The notes beneath the pieces were generated by a model. That model did no database searches. It was not told where the DNA came from and saw only the letters and a program-made list of their open reading frames with translations. From Coriobacteriaceae bacterium (GTDB lineage Bacteria; Actinomycetota; Coriobacteriia; Coriobacteriales; QAMH01), in contig DAJPGJ010000001.1 of the NCBI GenBank assembly GCA_025992705.1, positions 1,364,001-1,428,000 on the forward strand: DNA of 64,000 nucleotides, in the 5' to 3' direction. Made by a program: the position numbers and the translations under genes. Below, in pieces: positions 52,950-61,913 of the stretch (the first letter of the stretch is position 1; every line of letters starts with the position of its first letter).

Positions 52950-53025
52950 GATGAGACGCATTGGACAGGTACATCTGTCTCATCGGATCCGATGAGACAG
53001 ATGTACCTGTCCAATGCGTCTCATC
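52950..53025. repeat. 76-bp perfect palindrome (family copy 2)
   Basis: Two 38-bp arms, exactly complementary with no loop, centred on gga|tcc at 52987/52988. The arm reads gatgagacgcattggac, then aggtacatctgtctcat, then cgga. Against the 19.7-kb copy the common 31 bp differ at three A/G positions, all mirrored in the opposite arm. Confidence 0.9.
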
Positions 53026-53034
53026 GGGCCACTT

Positions 53035-53433
53035 TTACCAACCTACTGTGCGCTTGGAGCCATCCGCCAGGGATTCGAAGGTCGCCGTCGCGTTCTTGAA
53101 GTACAGAACGATGGTGTTGTCGTCGTTCTCGTCGTACATGCCACGCAGCGCAGGATAGTTGTCGAGCATGTGCTTCTTGGCCTCCACGCGGTCATCGGGC
53201 ACGAGCTCGCCGGAAAGACGCAGCCACTCAGGGCCGACACAGGCGCATATCTCGACCTGCGGATGATCCATAATCTGCCGGTAGACCCTCTTGTTCTTGC
53301 CCGTCTGGATATAGAGCTTCCCCTCGAAGAGGTCGACGGTGCCGAAAGGCCGCACGCGCGGGTCGCCGTTCTCGACCGTTGCCAGGTAATACGTAGGTGC
53401 CTTTTCCTTGAGAAACTCGTAGACCTCGTCCAT
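53035..53433 (-). CDS. Pyridoxamine-5'-phosphate-oxidase-like FMN-binding protein
   Basis: 132 residues starting at 53433 (AAGGAG seven bases upstream). Split-barrel fold motifs: YYLATVENGDPRVRPFGTVDLFEGKLYIQTGKNKRVYRQI and HPQVEICACVGPEWLRLSGELV. This small PNPOx-like group binds FMN and includes nitroreductase-like NimA and heme-handling proteins; true pyridoxine oxidation is unlikely at this length. Monocistronic, right beside the 52.9-kb palindrome. Confidence 0.88.
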   Translation of the reverse strand: MDEVYEFLKEKAPTYYLATVENGDPRVRPFGTVDLFEGKLYIQTGKNKRVYRQIMDHPQVEICACVGPEWLRLSGELVPDDRVEAKKHMLDNYPALRGMYDENDDNTIVLYFKNATATFESLADGSKRTVGW

Positions 53434-53558
53434 GGAATGCTCCTTCTCATGTTTGCTCGCTGCAATCATGCCGCCAAAAGGGCGGCGCGCAGATGCAGTA
53501 TAGCGCGATGAGTGAGACAGAGGGCCACACCCAATGGCTCATTATGTCCCCGCTTCGC

Positions 53559-53598
53559 AAAAGCGGACCGGGAAGCCTCGGAAGGATTCCCGGTCCGC
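53559..53598 (-). terminator. Rho-independent terminator
   Basis: A perfect 12-bp stem (gcggaccgggaa / ttcccggtccgc) followed on the minus strand by tttt; 25 bp after the His-rich regulator gene. Confidence 0.8.
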
Positions 53599-53623
53599 CA
53601 TGTTCGACATGGACTCTACGACG

Positions 53624-54262
53624 CTACTTGCCCTGATGGCAATGGCCGTGATGATGCTTGTGACCATGATGCTTGTGGTCATGCATGTGATTGCATCCTC
53701 CGTTGCCCTCGAAGACGAAGACATACTGGGGGGAACAGTGATGACATCCGTGACCGTGATGATGCCCGCACCCATGACCCTTGCCATGATGCCTCTTGCA
53801 GAACTTCCTGCCCTGCTTCTTCTGGACCGTGGAATAGTCCACGCCCATGTCCTCGGCGGTCTGGCAGATCTTCTCGCACAGCTGCGTCAACTGTGCCTTT
53901 TCCTCGTCAGAAAGCCCCGCCAGAATCTCGTCGGCGGCCTTGTCCTCCGCCTCGAGACGCTTGGCGATGACCTCGCGTCCCAGGTCGGTCAGGGTCATCT
54001 GGAAGCCGTTTTCGGGCTTGTCGATGGTCAGATAGCCGTTATCGGCGGCCTTCTTCGCGACAAACCGCACGTCGCGTCCCCTCCAACCGAGCACCTTCTT
54101 GGCATCGTCCTTGGAAAGCGTACCCTCTCCGGCCTTGTAGATGACCTTGATCAGGGCGCCTTGTCCGCGCTTGAAGCTGTGTGGACCGTTCTTGCGCATT
54201 GCCAGCTTCATGTAGTTGCTGGCCTTCTTGAGGCTCGCTATGGCCTTTGTCGATTCAGACAT
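53624..54262 (-). CDS. Winged-helix (MarR-like) protein with His/Cys-rich C-terminal tail
   Basis: 212 residues. A winged-helix region (about 30-110: GALIKVIYKAGEGTLSKDDAKKVLGWRGRDVRFVAKKAADNGYLTID...LTDLG) is followed by a helix with CEKICQ and a tail from about 155 containing over twenty His and several Cys (HGKGHGCGHHHGHGCHHC and HDHKHHGHKHHHGHCHQ). Such tails bind Ni, Zn, Co or Cu. It may be a metal-responsive repressor or a metal store. No metal transporter is adjacent; a TSUP permease lies upstream. Confidence 0.82.
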   Translation of the reverse strand: MSESTKAIASLKKASNYMKLAMRKNGPHSFKRGQGALIKVIYKAGEGTLSKDDAKKVLGWRGRDVRFVAKKAADNGYLTIDKPENGFQMTLTDLGREVIAKRLEAEDKAADEILAGLSDEEKAQLTQLCEKICQTAEDMGVDYSTVQKKQGRKFCKRHHGKGHGCGHHHGHGCHHCSPQYVFVFEGNGGCNHMHDHKHHGHKHHHGHCHQGK

Positions 54263-54405
54263 GATTCCTTCTTTCCTAGAGGTCTTGTTGTTTTATCTAC
54301 AATCTTAATAATAGTCGCTTCAAGCCTCATGGGAAAAGTTACACATGATTAACATTTTTCGCTGCCACGGCATCCTGTCATTCCAGAGCCTGCTGCAAGC
54401 GCAGT

Positions 54406-55164
54406 CTAGCCCACGAGGGATATGAGATCGCTTGCAAGCTTAATGGCAAAGAGCACGATGACCACGAGCATGATGGGGCGCGTGATTGACGAGCCCTTCT
54501 TGTGGAAGAGTGTCGCGCCAATCCAATTGCCCGCGATGTTGAAGAGACCGGCCACGAGTCCGAGAACGACGATGGCGTTTCCGCTTGCCAGAAAGACCAC
54601 GAGCGCGGCAAAGTTGGTGGAAAGGTTAATCGCCTTGGTTGTTCCCTGTGCCTGTTCGAGCGGGAGATGCGCAAGCGTGGTGAGTAGCAGGATGAGGAAG
54701 GTGCCCGTCCCGGGTCCGTAAAAGCCATCGTATATGCCGATCGCGAATGCTACCACTCCCGTAAGCGCGAAGGTCCTCGTCCGCGAGAGCGGCCTATCGG
54801 CAAACTTATCCAAATCACGCGTTCGAAGCACGATATAGGCAATCAAAGGTAGCGACACGAGCATGAAGACCATGAGCACCACACTGTCGGCCACGAGGGC
54901 GAGGTTTGACCCTAGAAACGAGCCGAGCAGCCCACAAGCGACGCCGAGAACGACGAGCCACTTCACCATGTAGCCGTACATCACGTACCGAATGGTGGCA
55001 ACGGTCGTGCCCATCGTGCTCGAGAGCTTGTTGGTGGCAATCGCGTTGTGGACGGGAAGGCCCGCGAAGAAGTAGGCGGGAAGGGAAATCAATCCCCCGC
55101 CACCGGCTATGGCATCGACAAGGCCCGCCAGAAAGACGAGCGGACAGACGATCAGGAACTCCAT
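54406..55164 (-). CDS. TSUP family sulfite/anion exporter-like permease (TauE/SafE)
   Basis: 252 residues, about eight membrane helices. VFLAGLVDAIAGGGGLISLPAYFFAGLPVHNAIATNKLSS is the TauE/SafE (DUF81) repeat; the second half repeats it with GIYDGFYGPGTGTFLIL and AQGTTKAINLSTN. Family members move sulfite, sulfoacetate or other small anions. The ATG at 55164 is chosen because the motif starts there; no good ribosome site is visible. Follows a small membrane protein gene by 26 bp. Confidence 0.9.
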   Translation of the reverse strand: MEFLIVCPLVFLAGLVDAIAGGGGLISLPAYFFAGLPVHNAIATNKLSSTMGTTVATIRYVMYGYMVKWLVVLGVACGLLGSFLGSNLALVADSVVLMVFMLVSLPLIAYIVLRTRDLDKFADRPLSRTRTFALTGVVAFAIGIYDGFYGPGTGTFLILLLTTLAHLPLEQAQGTTKAINLSTNFAALVVFLASGNAIVVLGLVAGLFNIAGNWIGATLFHKKGSSITRPIMLVVIVLFAIKLASDLISLVG

Positions 55165-55190
55165 TGCGTTGCGTAAGGAGCTGGCTCGCG

Positions 55191-55646
55191 TCAAGCGAGC
55201 CGACGCTTCTTCGTGACGGGACAGACAAGATCCTTGCCCTGCCTGATAAAGTGGATGAGGAAGCCGATACCCGCGAGGGCCAGCGCGATGCCAAGACCCG
55301 TATAGAAGAACGCGACGAACCAAGTCGGAACGATACCGAAGCTCCTCAACGAAATGCCGCCACCCATCATGACGGCCATGATGATGTACCCCTTCACGTC
55401 GAAGAAGCGGAGCACGTGCATGCGGTTTTCGCCGTATCCCCTGATGCGATCGGCATGTTTGCCAACGAGCTTGCTGAACATCATGTGAAAGAGGACCCAA
55501 ATGACCGGAATTCCGACGATAAGCATCCAAAGAGGCGTCGTTCCCTCCCCAATCGCAAGCACACCGAGACGGGCGATGTTCACACCAGCGATGAACCAGA
55601 CGGCAGCAGCAATAAGCAGCAAGTACTTCGAGCGAACCTTAAACAC
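55191..55646 (-). CDS. Small integral membrane protein
   Basis: 151 residues from a GTG at 55646, preceded by GGGAGG; an ATG further upstream gives an unlikely Cys/Arg-rich N-terminus. Four membrane helices (about 9-30, 40-60, 88-108, 115-137) and a basic C-terminus (CPVTKKRRLA). I do not recognise the family. It may form an operon with the downstream TSUP permease. Confidence 0.7.
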   Translation of the reverse strand: MFKVRSKYLLLIAAAVWFIAGVNIARLGVLAIGEGTTPLWMLIVGIPVIWVLFHMMFSKLVGKHADRIRGYGENRMHVLRFFDVKGYIIMAVMMGGGISLRSFGIVPTWFVAFFYTGLGIALALAGIGFLIHFIRQGKDLVCPVTKKRRLA

Positions 55647-55721
55647 GACCGAGCCTCCCACATGCGCGCGAGAACATAATGATACGCGTGTGATTCTACA
55701 CCTCGCGGACATGCACCGCGA

Positions 55722-56537
55722 CTATTCGGCATAGTCAGGTTCAACAACATCGCCGGGCGTCGCATCAGCCTGCAGCCGCACATTCGTTTCGGGACACAAC
55801 GGTGCGACGAGCGTATGTGCGGCCGGTGGAATAACCCAGGAAAGACAGGAGCCTATGCGGTCGACGAGACGCACCATTGGTCCGACAAGCAGCGCAGAAA
55901 TAATAGTACCCTCGCGCACCTGGTAGAGACCACCGAGTGCAAGTAGCGAAATGAGGGCGGCCAGGCTCATGAGCGAAACGTCCCAGAAGACCTTGCAACG
56001 GCTGAAGCGCTGTCGCGATACGTATGCAAGTACCTGTACAGCCGCATCACCGGGCGTCATAAGCAAATCTGCAGCGAGCTGCACCCTAATGCCAAATCCC
56101 AGCACGGCGATGGAGGCAAGCAGCCAGACGAGCTGTTGCGTGTAACCTTCGGGAGCCATCGGGCCAAATGTCCCGAGCCAGACGTCCACGAATACGGAGA
56201 GCACGAAAAACAACGGAATCTGCAGGAACTGGACGGGCTTGAACGCCCGGCGTAACAAGGCAAGTTCGAGCAAGAAGTAGCTCAAATTGAAGACAAAGGT
56301 CCACATGCCCATGGTCATAGACATACCGTAGACCTCACTCACCTCGGTCATGACAGCCGGAACGCTCGAAATAGGTGAGGTTCCCATGGTCGCGAGCTTG
56401 GCAAGCGCTATGCCAAGTGCAATGCAGATGAGCCCGACAAACATGAAGGTGATGCGTAGCGCGAGATTAGCTGCAGATCTTGAAAAAAAATGCTGCCAGG
56501 AAATCACGAATGTGTTTGTATTGACGTTCACATGCAT
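55722..56537 (-). CDS. YczE/YitT-like integral membrane protein (DUF6198-type)
   Basis: 271 residues, five or six membrane helices. The N-terminal helix followed by LAKLATMGTSPISSVPAVM and the QLAADLLMTPGDAAVQVLAY motif are typical of YczE/YyaS/YitT-like proteins in anaerobes, whose transport role is unproven. The start at 56537 is uncertain (weak ribosome site, aaggg 13 bp upstream). No operon partner. Confidence 0.78.
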   Translation of the reverse strand: MHVNVNTNTFVISWQHFFSRSAANLALRITFMFVGLICIALGIALAKLATMGTSPISSVPAVMTEVSEVYGMSMTMGMWTFVFNLSYFLLELALLRRAFKPVQFLQIPLFFVLSVFVDVWLGTFGPMAPEGYTQQLVWLLASIAVLGFGIRVQLAADLLMTPGDAAVQVLAYVSRQRFSRCKVFWDVSLMSLAALISLLALGGLYQVREGTIISALLVGPMVRLVDRIGSCLSWVIPPAAHTLVAPLCPETNVRLQADATPGDVVEPDYAE

Positions 56538-56617
56538 TATAGATGAGCCCTTTCGAGCTCGATATTCTAGCCCAATTTCGCGCTCGACAGACAATAATAT
56601 GACGGCTGTTCGGGGTG

Positions 56618-58012
56618 TTATCGCGGTAGGCGGATGGTGAAGGTGGTCAGCCCGCCTTCGCTGTCCGCCCTGATCTCTCCCCCATGGGTCTCGACGATTT
56701 CCTTGGTGATCGCAAGACCCAGGCCGGCGCCACCCGTCGCCTGCCCACGAGCCGCATCGCCTCGGTAGAAGCGATCGAATACATGCTCGAGGTGTTCGGG
56801 GGATATCTCCTTGCCCTGATTGCTCACGGACAGGATGATGACATCGTCGTCTTGTCCGTCTTGCATCGCCCGTATGGTGACCGTGCTATTGGCACTCCCA
56901 TGTACCATGGCGTTCTTGAGGACGTTCTCGAGCACGCGTCCCATGCGCGACGAATCCCAGAAGGCGGTCAATCCCACCGGGGCATCGACTTCGATGGCGA
57001 GATTGCGCGACTGCGCCTGCGGATAGAACTCCTCGGCAATCTGCTGACACAGCAAGCCAACGTCAAGGTTTTCGCGCTCTATGGGGATGTTCTGCATGTT
57101 GTAGCGGGTTATCTCGAAAAGCTCCTCGACAAGGGACTCGAGGCGGTCGGCCTTGAGCAGTGCCCGGCCGGCAAACTCCCGCTGACGCTCGGCACTCATC
57201 CCATCGGCTTCGCTGATGAGCTCGAGATACCCGCGCACCGAAGTAAGCGGCGTGCGTATGTCATGGGCCAGGTAGGTAACGAGCTCGTTCTTGCGCTCCT
57301 CCGCGGCCTTGGCCGCCATTTCGTCACGAACGATGCGCATCTGCAACAGCTCGAGCTCGGACTGCGTGGACTTGAGGTTCTTGGGTAGCTCGGCGGCATC
57401 ACCTTTCACCAGGCCCGGATCCGCAAGCACACCTGCGATGCTATCGACGGCACGCACCGGCCTGCGCATGAAGAGCAAGGTGATGATGAAGAGTCCCAAG
57501 ATGTAGAGCACGATGGCCACGAGCGGTTTGAGCACCTTGAAGTCGTTGTAGGTGCTCAAGTCGCGATACGCGACGATGGGAGTCCCCTCGACGGAAAGAC
57601 CCTTTTCCTGGAGAATCTTTTGCTTCTCGTCTTGCGTCAGGGTGCTCGCATCGTCCTCAAGGCCCAAGCCCTGATCCGTTGATGCCTCGCCCGACACGGC
57701 AGAACCGTTTTGCGCCGATGCGCCGATACCTAGCGTATCCCGGTAGTTGCTATAAGGCCCTAGCTCGATGACCTGCAGATTCGAACTGTTGAGTTGGCCG
57801 CTCGTCATCAGGTCGTTGAACTCGTCGACCGACACGTAATGCCATTCGGATGTCGAATCCGCAATGTAATTGCCAAGGGCTCTGGAAATCCCGCTGCCCA
57901 ACGTCACGAGCATGACCGCGTAAATGACCGTGAAAACGACGAGTGCAAGCACGTAGCGGATGACCAGGCGCGTCCACATGGAACGCGCCTGTTCGGTCTT
58001 GAGCCTAGCCAT
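56618..58012 (-). CDS. VanS-like sensor histidine kinase
   Basis: 464 residues: helix at about 12-35, extracytoplasmic loop (about 36-170), helix (about 172-195), HAMP-like linker, HisKA with LAHDIRTPLTSVRGYLEL (His250) and HATPase_c with NQGKEIS (degenerate N/G1) and GGAGLGLAITKEI. The sequence around His250 follows VanS/CroS-type envelope-stress kinases. Its start overlaps the response-regulator stop by 8 bp. An exported cysteine-protease-like protein is divergent from the pair. Confidence 0.9.
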   Translation of the reverse strand: MARLKTEQARSMWTRLVIRYVLALVVFTVIYAVMLVTLGSGISRALGNYIADSTSEWHYVSVDEFNDLMTSGQLNSSNLQVIELGPYSNYRDTLGIGASAQNGSAVSGEASTDQGLGLEDDASTLTQDEKQKILQEKGLSVEGTPIVAYRDLSTYNDFKVLKPLVAIVLYILGLFIITLLFMRRPVRAVDSIAGVLADPGLVKGDAAELPKNLKSTQSELELLQMRIVRDEMAAKAAEERKNELVTYLAHDIRTPLTSVRGYLELISEADGMSAERQREFAGRALLKADRLESLVEELFEITRYNMQNIPIERENLDVGLLCQQIAEEFYPQAQSRNLAIEVDAPVGLTAFWDSSRMGRVLENVLKNAMVHGSANSTVTIRAMQDGQDDDVIILSVSNQGKEISPEHLEHVFDRFYRGDAARGQATGGAGLGLAITKEIVETHGGEIRADSEGGLTTFTIRLPR

Positions 58013-58733
58013 CACGCGACTCCCCACGCTCGACCTCGAGCTTATAACCCACGCCAAACACGGTCTTGATAAACTCCCGTGACGAATCGATCTGGGACAG
58101 CTTCTTGCGTATGCGCCGGATATGGACCATCACGGTATTGCTGTCGAACGAATTGTAAGGTTCGTCCCAGATGTCCTCGAATATGTCCTTGATGGCAACG
58201 GGGCTGCCCGCATGGCGCGCAAGCAGCGATAGCACCCCGAACTCCTTGGGAGTGAGCTTGAGCTCCTCGTCATGTAAGGTCACGACATGGCGCCTGACGT
58301 CGATGAGCAGGCCATCATGATCAAAGATACCGAGGTCTCCGGCGCTGGCCGGATTCTGCGTTGTCTGCCTGCGGCGTATGCGCGCGCGAACCCGTGCCAC
58401 GAGCTCACGAGGCTTGAAGGGCTTGACGATGTAGTCGTCAGCGCCGAGCGAGAAACCGAGCACCGTATCGGACTCCTCGTTGCGCGCCGTGAGAAAGACC
58501 ACGGGCACATCCGAATCCTCGCGGATACGCTGGCAGGTCTCAAAGCCATTCATGCCCGGCATCATGATATCGAGGAGGACAAGGTCGAAACCGCCGTCGG
58601 ACAGCGCGGCAAGGGCCTCCTGCCCCGAAAGGCATTCATGCGTGGCAAAACCCTCGGCCTGCAGCACCTCCCGGAGTAAGCCGGTGATTGCCTCGTCATC
58701 ATCCACGATCAGTATCTTGGCTTGTGTGTTCAT
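58005..58733 (-). CDS. VanR-like OmpR-family response regulator
   Basis: 242 residues: receiver (about 5-120) with Asp55 in LLDIMMPG and conserved KPF, then an OmpR winged helix (about 140-235; LTPKEFGVLSLLARHAGSPVAIKDIFEDIW, SNTVMVHIRRIRKKL). Probably phosphorylated by the overlapping kinase and active on envelope genes. No vanHAX-type resistance genes are nearby, so vancomycin resistance is not implied. Confidence 0.9.
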   Translation of the reverse strand: MNTQAKILIVDDDEAITGLLREVLQAEGFATHECLSGQEALAALSDGGFDLVLLDIMMPGMNGFETCQRIREDSDVPVVFLTARNEESDTVLGFSLGADDYIVKPFKPRELVARVRARIRRRQTTQNPASAGDLGIFDHDGLLIDVRRHVVTLHDEELKLTPKEFGVLSLLARHAGSPVAIKDIFEDIWDEPYNSFDSNTVMVHIRRIRKKLSQIDSSREFIKTVFGVGYKLEVERGESRDG

Positions 58734-58889
58734 GGCGACAATTCTACTTGCAATCGAGTCGCATCACGTCCGCATTTCCCATCCTTACTGCATCGTAAGA
58801 AATTCTTAAGGCTTTGCTATGGGCATCGACATGGGGCCCTTGCGCATCATGGCAGCATCGAAACGCGAACCCACTGCGAGGTGATTGCC

Positions 58890-59708
58890 GTGAACGACGA
58901 ATTGATGCGCTACAGCCGCTACTCCTCCTCGTACACCAGCCGCTCGGCCAACCCCGCCATGAACTCGATACGCGTGGGACGGACGAGCCGGCGCAGGAGT
59001 AGCTCGGGCATTCAGGTGCGCAGGATACCCGCTCGCTCGAAACGCCGCGGCCTCTCCCATCGCAAGGGCAAATTCATCGTCGTCGGCATGCTCGTGCTTG
59101 GCTTTCTCTGCGCGTCATATTTCGCGAGCACCTCGATGGAATCCATGATTCCGTCACTTGGCGGCAAGAGCGGTGCCGGTGCGACGGCAATCGCCAGCAC
59201 CCCGAAGTCCGAATGGAAGCGCGGCAGCACACCCGCCCTCTACCAGACCGATGCCCAATGGGCTAGCACGCGTTATGCACGCGACACGCTTGCCCAGAGC
59301 GGTTGCGGCCCCACCTGTCTGTCGATGGTCTACATCAACCTGACCGGACGCACGGAAATGGATCCGCCCAAGATGTGTGCGTATAGCGAAAACGGTGGCT
59401 ACGTCGACGCCGGCGCAACGAGCTGGGAGTTCATGACAAGGGGTGCGCGGGGCCTGGGATTGAACGCCGAGGAGCTTCCCGCCGACAAGAACATGATCAA
59501 GGGGCGTGTCGGAGCCGGTCATCCCGTCATCGCGATCATGGGTCCCGGAGATTTCACGACAAGCGGACACTTCATCGTGATTTGCGGAATCGACGAGAAC
59601 GGACGAGCCATCATCCGTGACCCCAACAGCGAGGAAAACACCAAGAAGGCGTGGGACCTCGACAGGATCATCTCGCAGGCACGCAACTTCTGGGCCTACT
59701 CGGTGTAA
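58890..59708 (+). CDS. Membrane-anchored C39-like cysteine peptidase
   Basis: 272 residues from the GTG at 58890. A Ser/Arg-rich cytosolic tail (about 1-60), one membrane helix (about 61-82), and an extracytoplasmic Peptidase_C39_2-like domain (about 115-270): Gln123 (DAQWAS), catalytic Cys139 (SGCGPTC), His227 (SGHFIV) and Asp244 (RDPNS). Papain-like exported enzymes of this kind cut peptides or cross-links in the cell wall. Divergent from the VanRS-like pair, which may control it. Confidence 0.85.
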   Translation: MNDELMRYSRYSSSYTSRSANPAMNSIRVGRTSRRRSSSGIQVRRIPARSKRRGLSHRKGKFIVVGMLVLGFLCASYFASTSMESMIPSLGGKSGAGATAIASTPKSEWKRGSTPALYQTDAQWASTRYARDTLAQSGCGPTCLSMVYINLTGRTEMDPPKMCAYSENGGYVDAGATSWEFMTRGARGLGLNAEELPADKNMIKGRVGAGHPVIAIMGPGDFTTSGHFIVICGIDENGRAIIRDPNSEENTKKAWDLDRIISQARNFWAYSV

Positions 59709-59717
59709 AGAGCGCGA

Positions 59718-59830
59718 CTGTCATCTCGAGCGAAGCGAAGCGACCCTTTCTGTCATCTCGAGCGGAGCGAAGCGGAGTCGAGAGATCTCTCCATTACGCG
59801 GCCTGGCGGCCGCTCCAGTCGAGATGACAG
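59718..59830. repeat. REP-like composite repeat, copy 2
   Basis: ctgtcatctcgagcg-aagcgaagcg occurs twice (59718-59742, 59750-59774, one difference); ctgtcatctcga pairs with tcgagatgacag at 59819-59830 to form a long hairpin. The 31-bp block at 59798-59828 repeats the one at 33799-33829 with two differences. This looks like a dispersed extragenic palindrome family. Confidence 0.75.
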
Positions 59831-59963
59831 CAGGAACACGCGTCCTCCCCTCCATCCCAGACACCGTCGAACCCACGAAGACGGATGCGCAGCAGAGGGG
59901 CGATGCATGACCAGAGCGAATGGGTTTCTGAGCTCTGGCATGCATCGTCCCCTGCTTAAAGCC

Positions 59964-61913
59964 CTAGCCAATGATCTTCGTGGATTCGACGGTGCGCACG
60001 TACCACTTCATGAACTTCTCGAAGGGCTTGCGCAACGCAAAGCCGATGAGCGCCGCCGGAATGAGAAAGAGCGCGAGCTCGCCAAGCTGAATCCAGAAGT
60101 CCCCGTTGTAGATACCGAACATCGCCGCACGCATGGCATCGACCGTGTGCGTTGCCGGCAAAAACGGGCTCACGTTTTGCACGAAATCGGGCAGAATCTG
60201 CAATGGATACGAACCCCCGCAGCCGGTTATCTGCATGATGAGCAGACAGATCGTGAGGGCCTTTCCGAGATTGGCAAATGCGAGCACGAGGACGTATATC
60301 AGGAACGTGAAGACGAGTCCTGAGAACCATAGGTCGAGCATCAGGAGCCACGGATGCACGACCTGCACCTGCAAAAAGAAGATGTTGCCGATGCCGATGA
60401 GCGTCGTCTGCGCGAGCGAAATGCACGCGAGTGAGAGAAAGCGCCCGATCAGCATCTCGCGCGGCTTGGGATTGCGAAGGTTTGCCTGCGCGCGATTCGA
60501 GACGCTTGGCTTGACGACGACGAGTATGAGCAGGGAGCCAATGAAGATGGCAAGCGTCGTGTAGAACGGTGCCATGGCCGAGCCGAAGTTCTCGGATGGG
60601 AACACGGCGATGCGGTCGATACCCACGGGCGCAGACAACGCCTGTGCCATGCTTTCCGCGTTTGCGCCGAGTATGGCCTGCAATGCCGCCGGATCGCCCA
60701 TCACGAGTGCCTCGGAGATACTCGTCGCGAGTTCGTGTAGCGAGTCAGCCGAGGAGCGCAGGTCACCCTCCACCGAGGCTATCTGGGAGACGGCATCACC
60801 GAGTATGCCCTGGGCCGAATCCGTTGCCGCCGCGATACCGCTCTCGGCAGCTGCCATGCCATCGAGAGCCTGGGATGTATCGGCTCCCAGCCCGCGTACG
60901 TCCGAGACGAGCCGGTCGAGGTCGGGCTTGAGTGTCGCATCGTAATCATCGCGTACGGCCTGAATCTTTGCCTGCGCATCGGCAATCATCTGGTCGATGC
61001 GCTGCTGAACCGCCAGATCAACGAACTGCGTAAGCTCGGAGCTCGCGAACTGCTGGCGCAGGGCATCGAAGCTCGTCTGCGCATCGGAGAGGGCCGCATC
61101 CATCTTACCCTTGGCGTCCTCAACCTTGTCGGCCACCGATGACAGCTCGGCCGCGCCATCGCTTGCCGTCCCCATCATGGTGCGAACCTCGTCTTCGGCC
61201 TGGCGTATGAGCTCGGCTCCCGAATCGAGCAGCCTTTGTGCCGATTGCAACGTACCGGCATACATCCCCACGACATCGGCAACGCGATTGATGTCTCCCG
61301 ACATCGAGTCGACGTGCTCTGCCAGAGCGGCGACTTGCCCATGCACGTCCATGTCATCGGCATAGCGCGAGACGGATTCCGCGACCGAGAGCATCACCTC
61401 GGAGATGGACTGCGCGAAGACGGTGTTCACCTTCTCCGAAACAGTATCAGCTCCGGTCATCGTGATCTTGGGCGAGATGGCGTTCTTCTTCTCGTTGGAG
61501 TAGTAGGTGATCTGCGCGCGTTCGGAATCGTCCATGTAGAAGCGCAGCATGTCGCGACTGAAATCCTTGGGTATCACGACCGCGGCGTAGTACTTGCCGC
61601 TTTTCGCGCCATCGACCGCCTCCTCCTCGCTCACGATACGCCAGCCGATCTGGTCGTTGGCACGCAGCTCCGAGACGAGCATGTCACCCACGTTGACGCG
61701 TATCGGCACGAGGTCGCTTTCGTAGCCCTCGTCCTCGTTGGCAACCGCGACGGTGAGATGGCCCGTGTTATCGAAGACGTCCCAGCACGCGATCAGGTTG
61801 TACCACGCGAATATGGACGGCATGACGACCAGACCGATCGTGATGATAATGCTCACGACATTGGCGAAGAGGTGTCGCAAGTCGCTCTTAAACAGGGTCC
61901 ATATGTTATGCAT
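59964..61913 (-). CDS. YhgE/Pip family membrane protein
   Basis: 649 residues: one N-terminal helix (about 18-40), a long extracytoplasmic region (about 45-440) with the family start KKNAISPKITMTGADTVSEKVNTVFAQS and Ala-rich coiled coils, then five ABC-2-like helices (about 455-640). YhgE/Pip proteins include phage-infection protein of lactococci and are linked to surface and type VII secretion functions. The ATG at 61913 overlaps the upstream paralogue's stop by 8 bp (ATGCATAA), so the pair is co-translated and may act as a heterodimer. Confidence 0.9.
   Translation of the reverse strand: MHNIWTLFKSDLRHLFANVVSIIITIGLVVMPSIFAWYNLIACWDVFDNTGHLTVAVANEDEGYESDLVPIRVNVGDMLVSELRANDQIGWRIVSEEEAVDGAKSGKYYAAVVIPKDFSRDMLRFYMDDSERAQITYYSNEKKNAISPKITMTGADTVSEKVNTVFAQSISEVMLSVAESVSRYADDMDVHGQVAALAEHVDSMSGDINRVADVVGMYAGTLQSAQRLLDSGAELIRQAEDEVRTMMGTASDGAAELSSVADKVEDAKGKMDAALSDAQTSFDALRQQFASSELTQFVDLAVQQRIDQMIADAQAKIQAVRDDYDATLKPDLDRLVSDVRGLGADTSQALDGMAAAESGIAAATDSAQGILGDAVSQIASVEGDLRSSADSLHELATSISEALVMGDPAALQAILGANAESMAQALSAPVGIDRIAVFPSENFGSAMAPFYTTLAIFIGSLLILVVVKPSVSNRAQANLRNPKPREMLIGRFLSLACISLAQTTLIGIGNIFFLQVQVVHPWLLMLDLWFSGLVFTFLIYVLVLAFANLGKALTICLLIMQITGCGGSYPLQILPDFVQNVSPFLPATHTVDAMRAAMFGIYNGDFWIQLGELALFLIPAALIGFALRKPFEKFMKWYVRTVESTKIIG

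Noticed and set aside
58005..58733. Vancomycin-resistance locus
   Set aside because: Only VanRS-like regulators; no vanH, ligase, vanX or vanY genes nearby.
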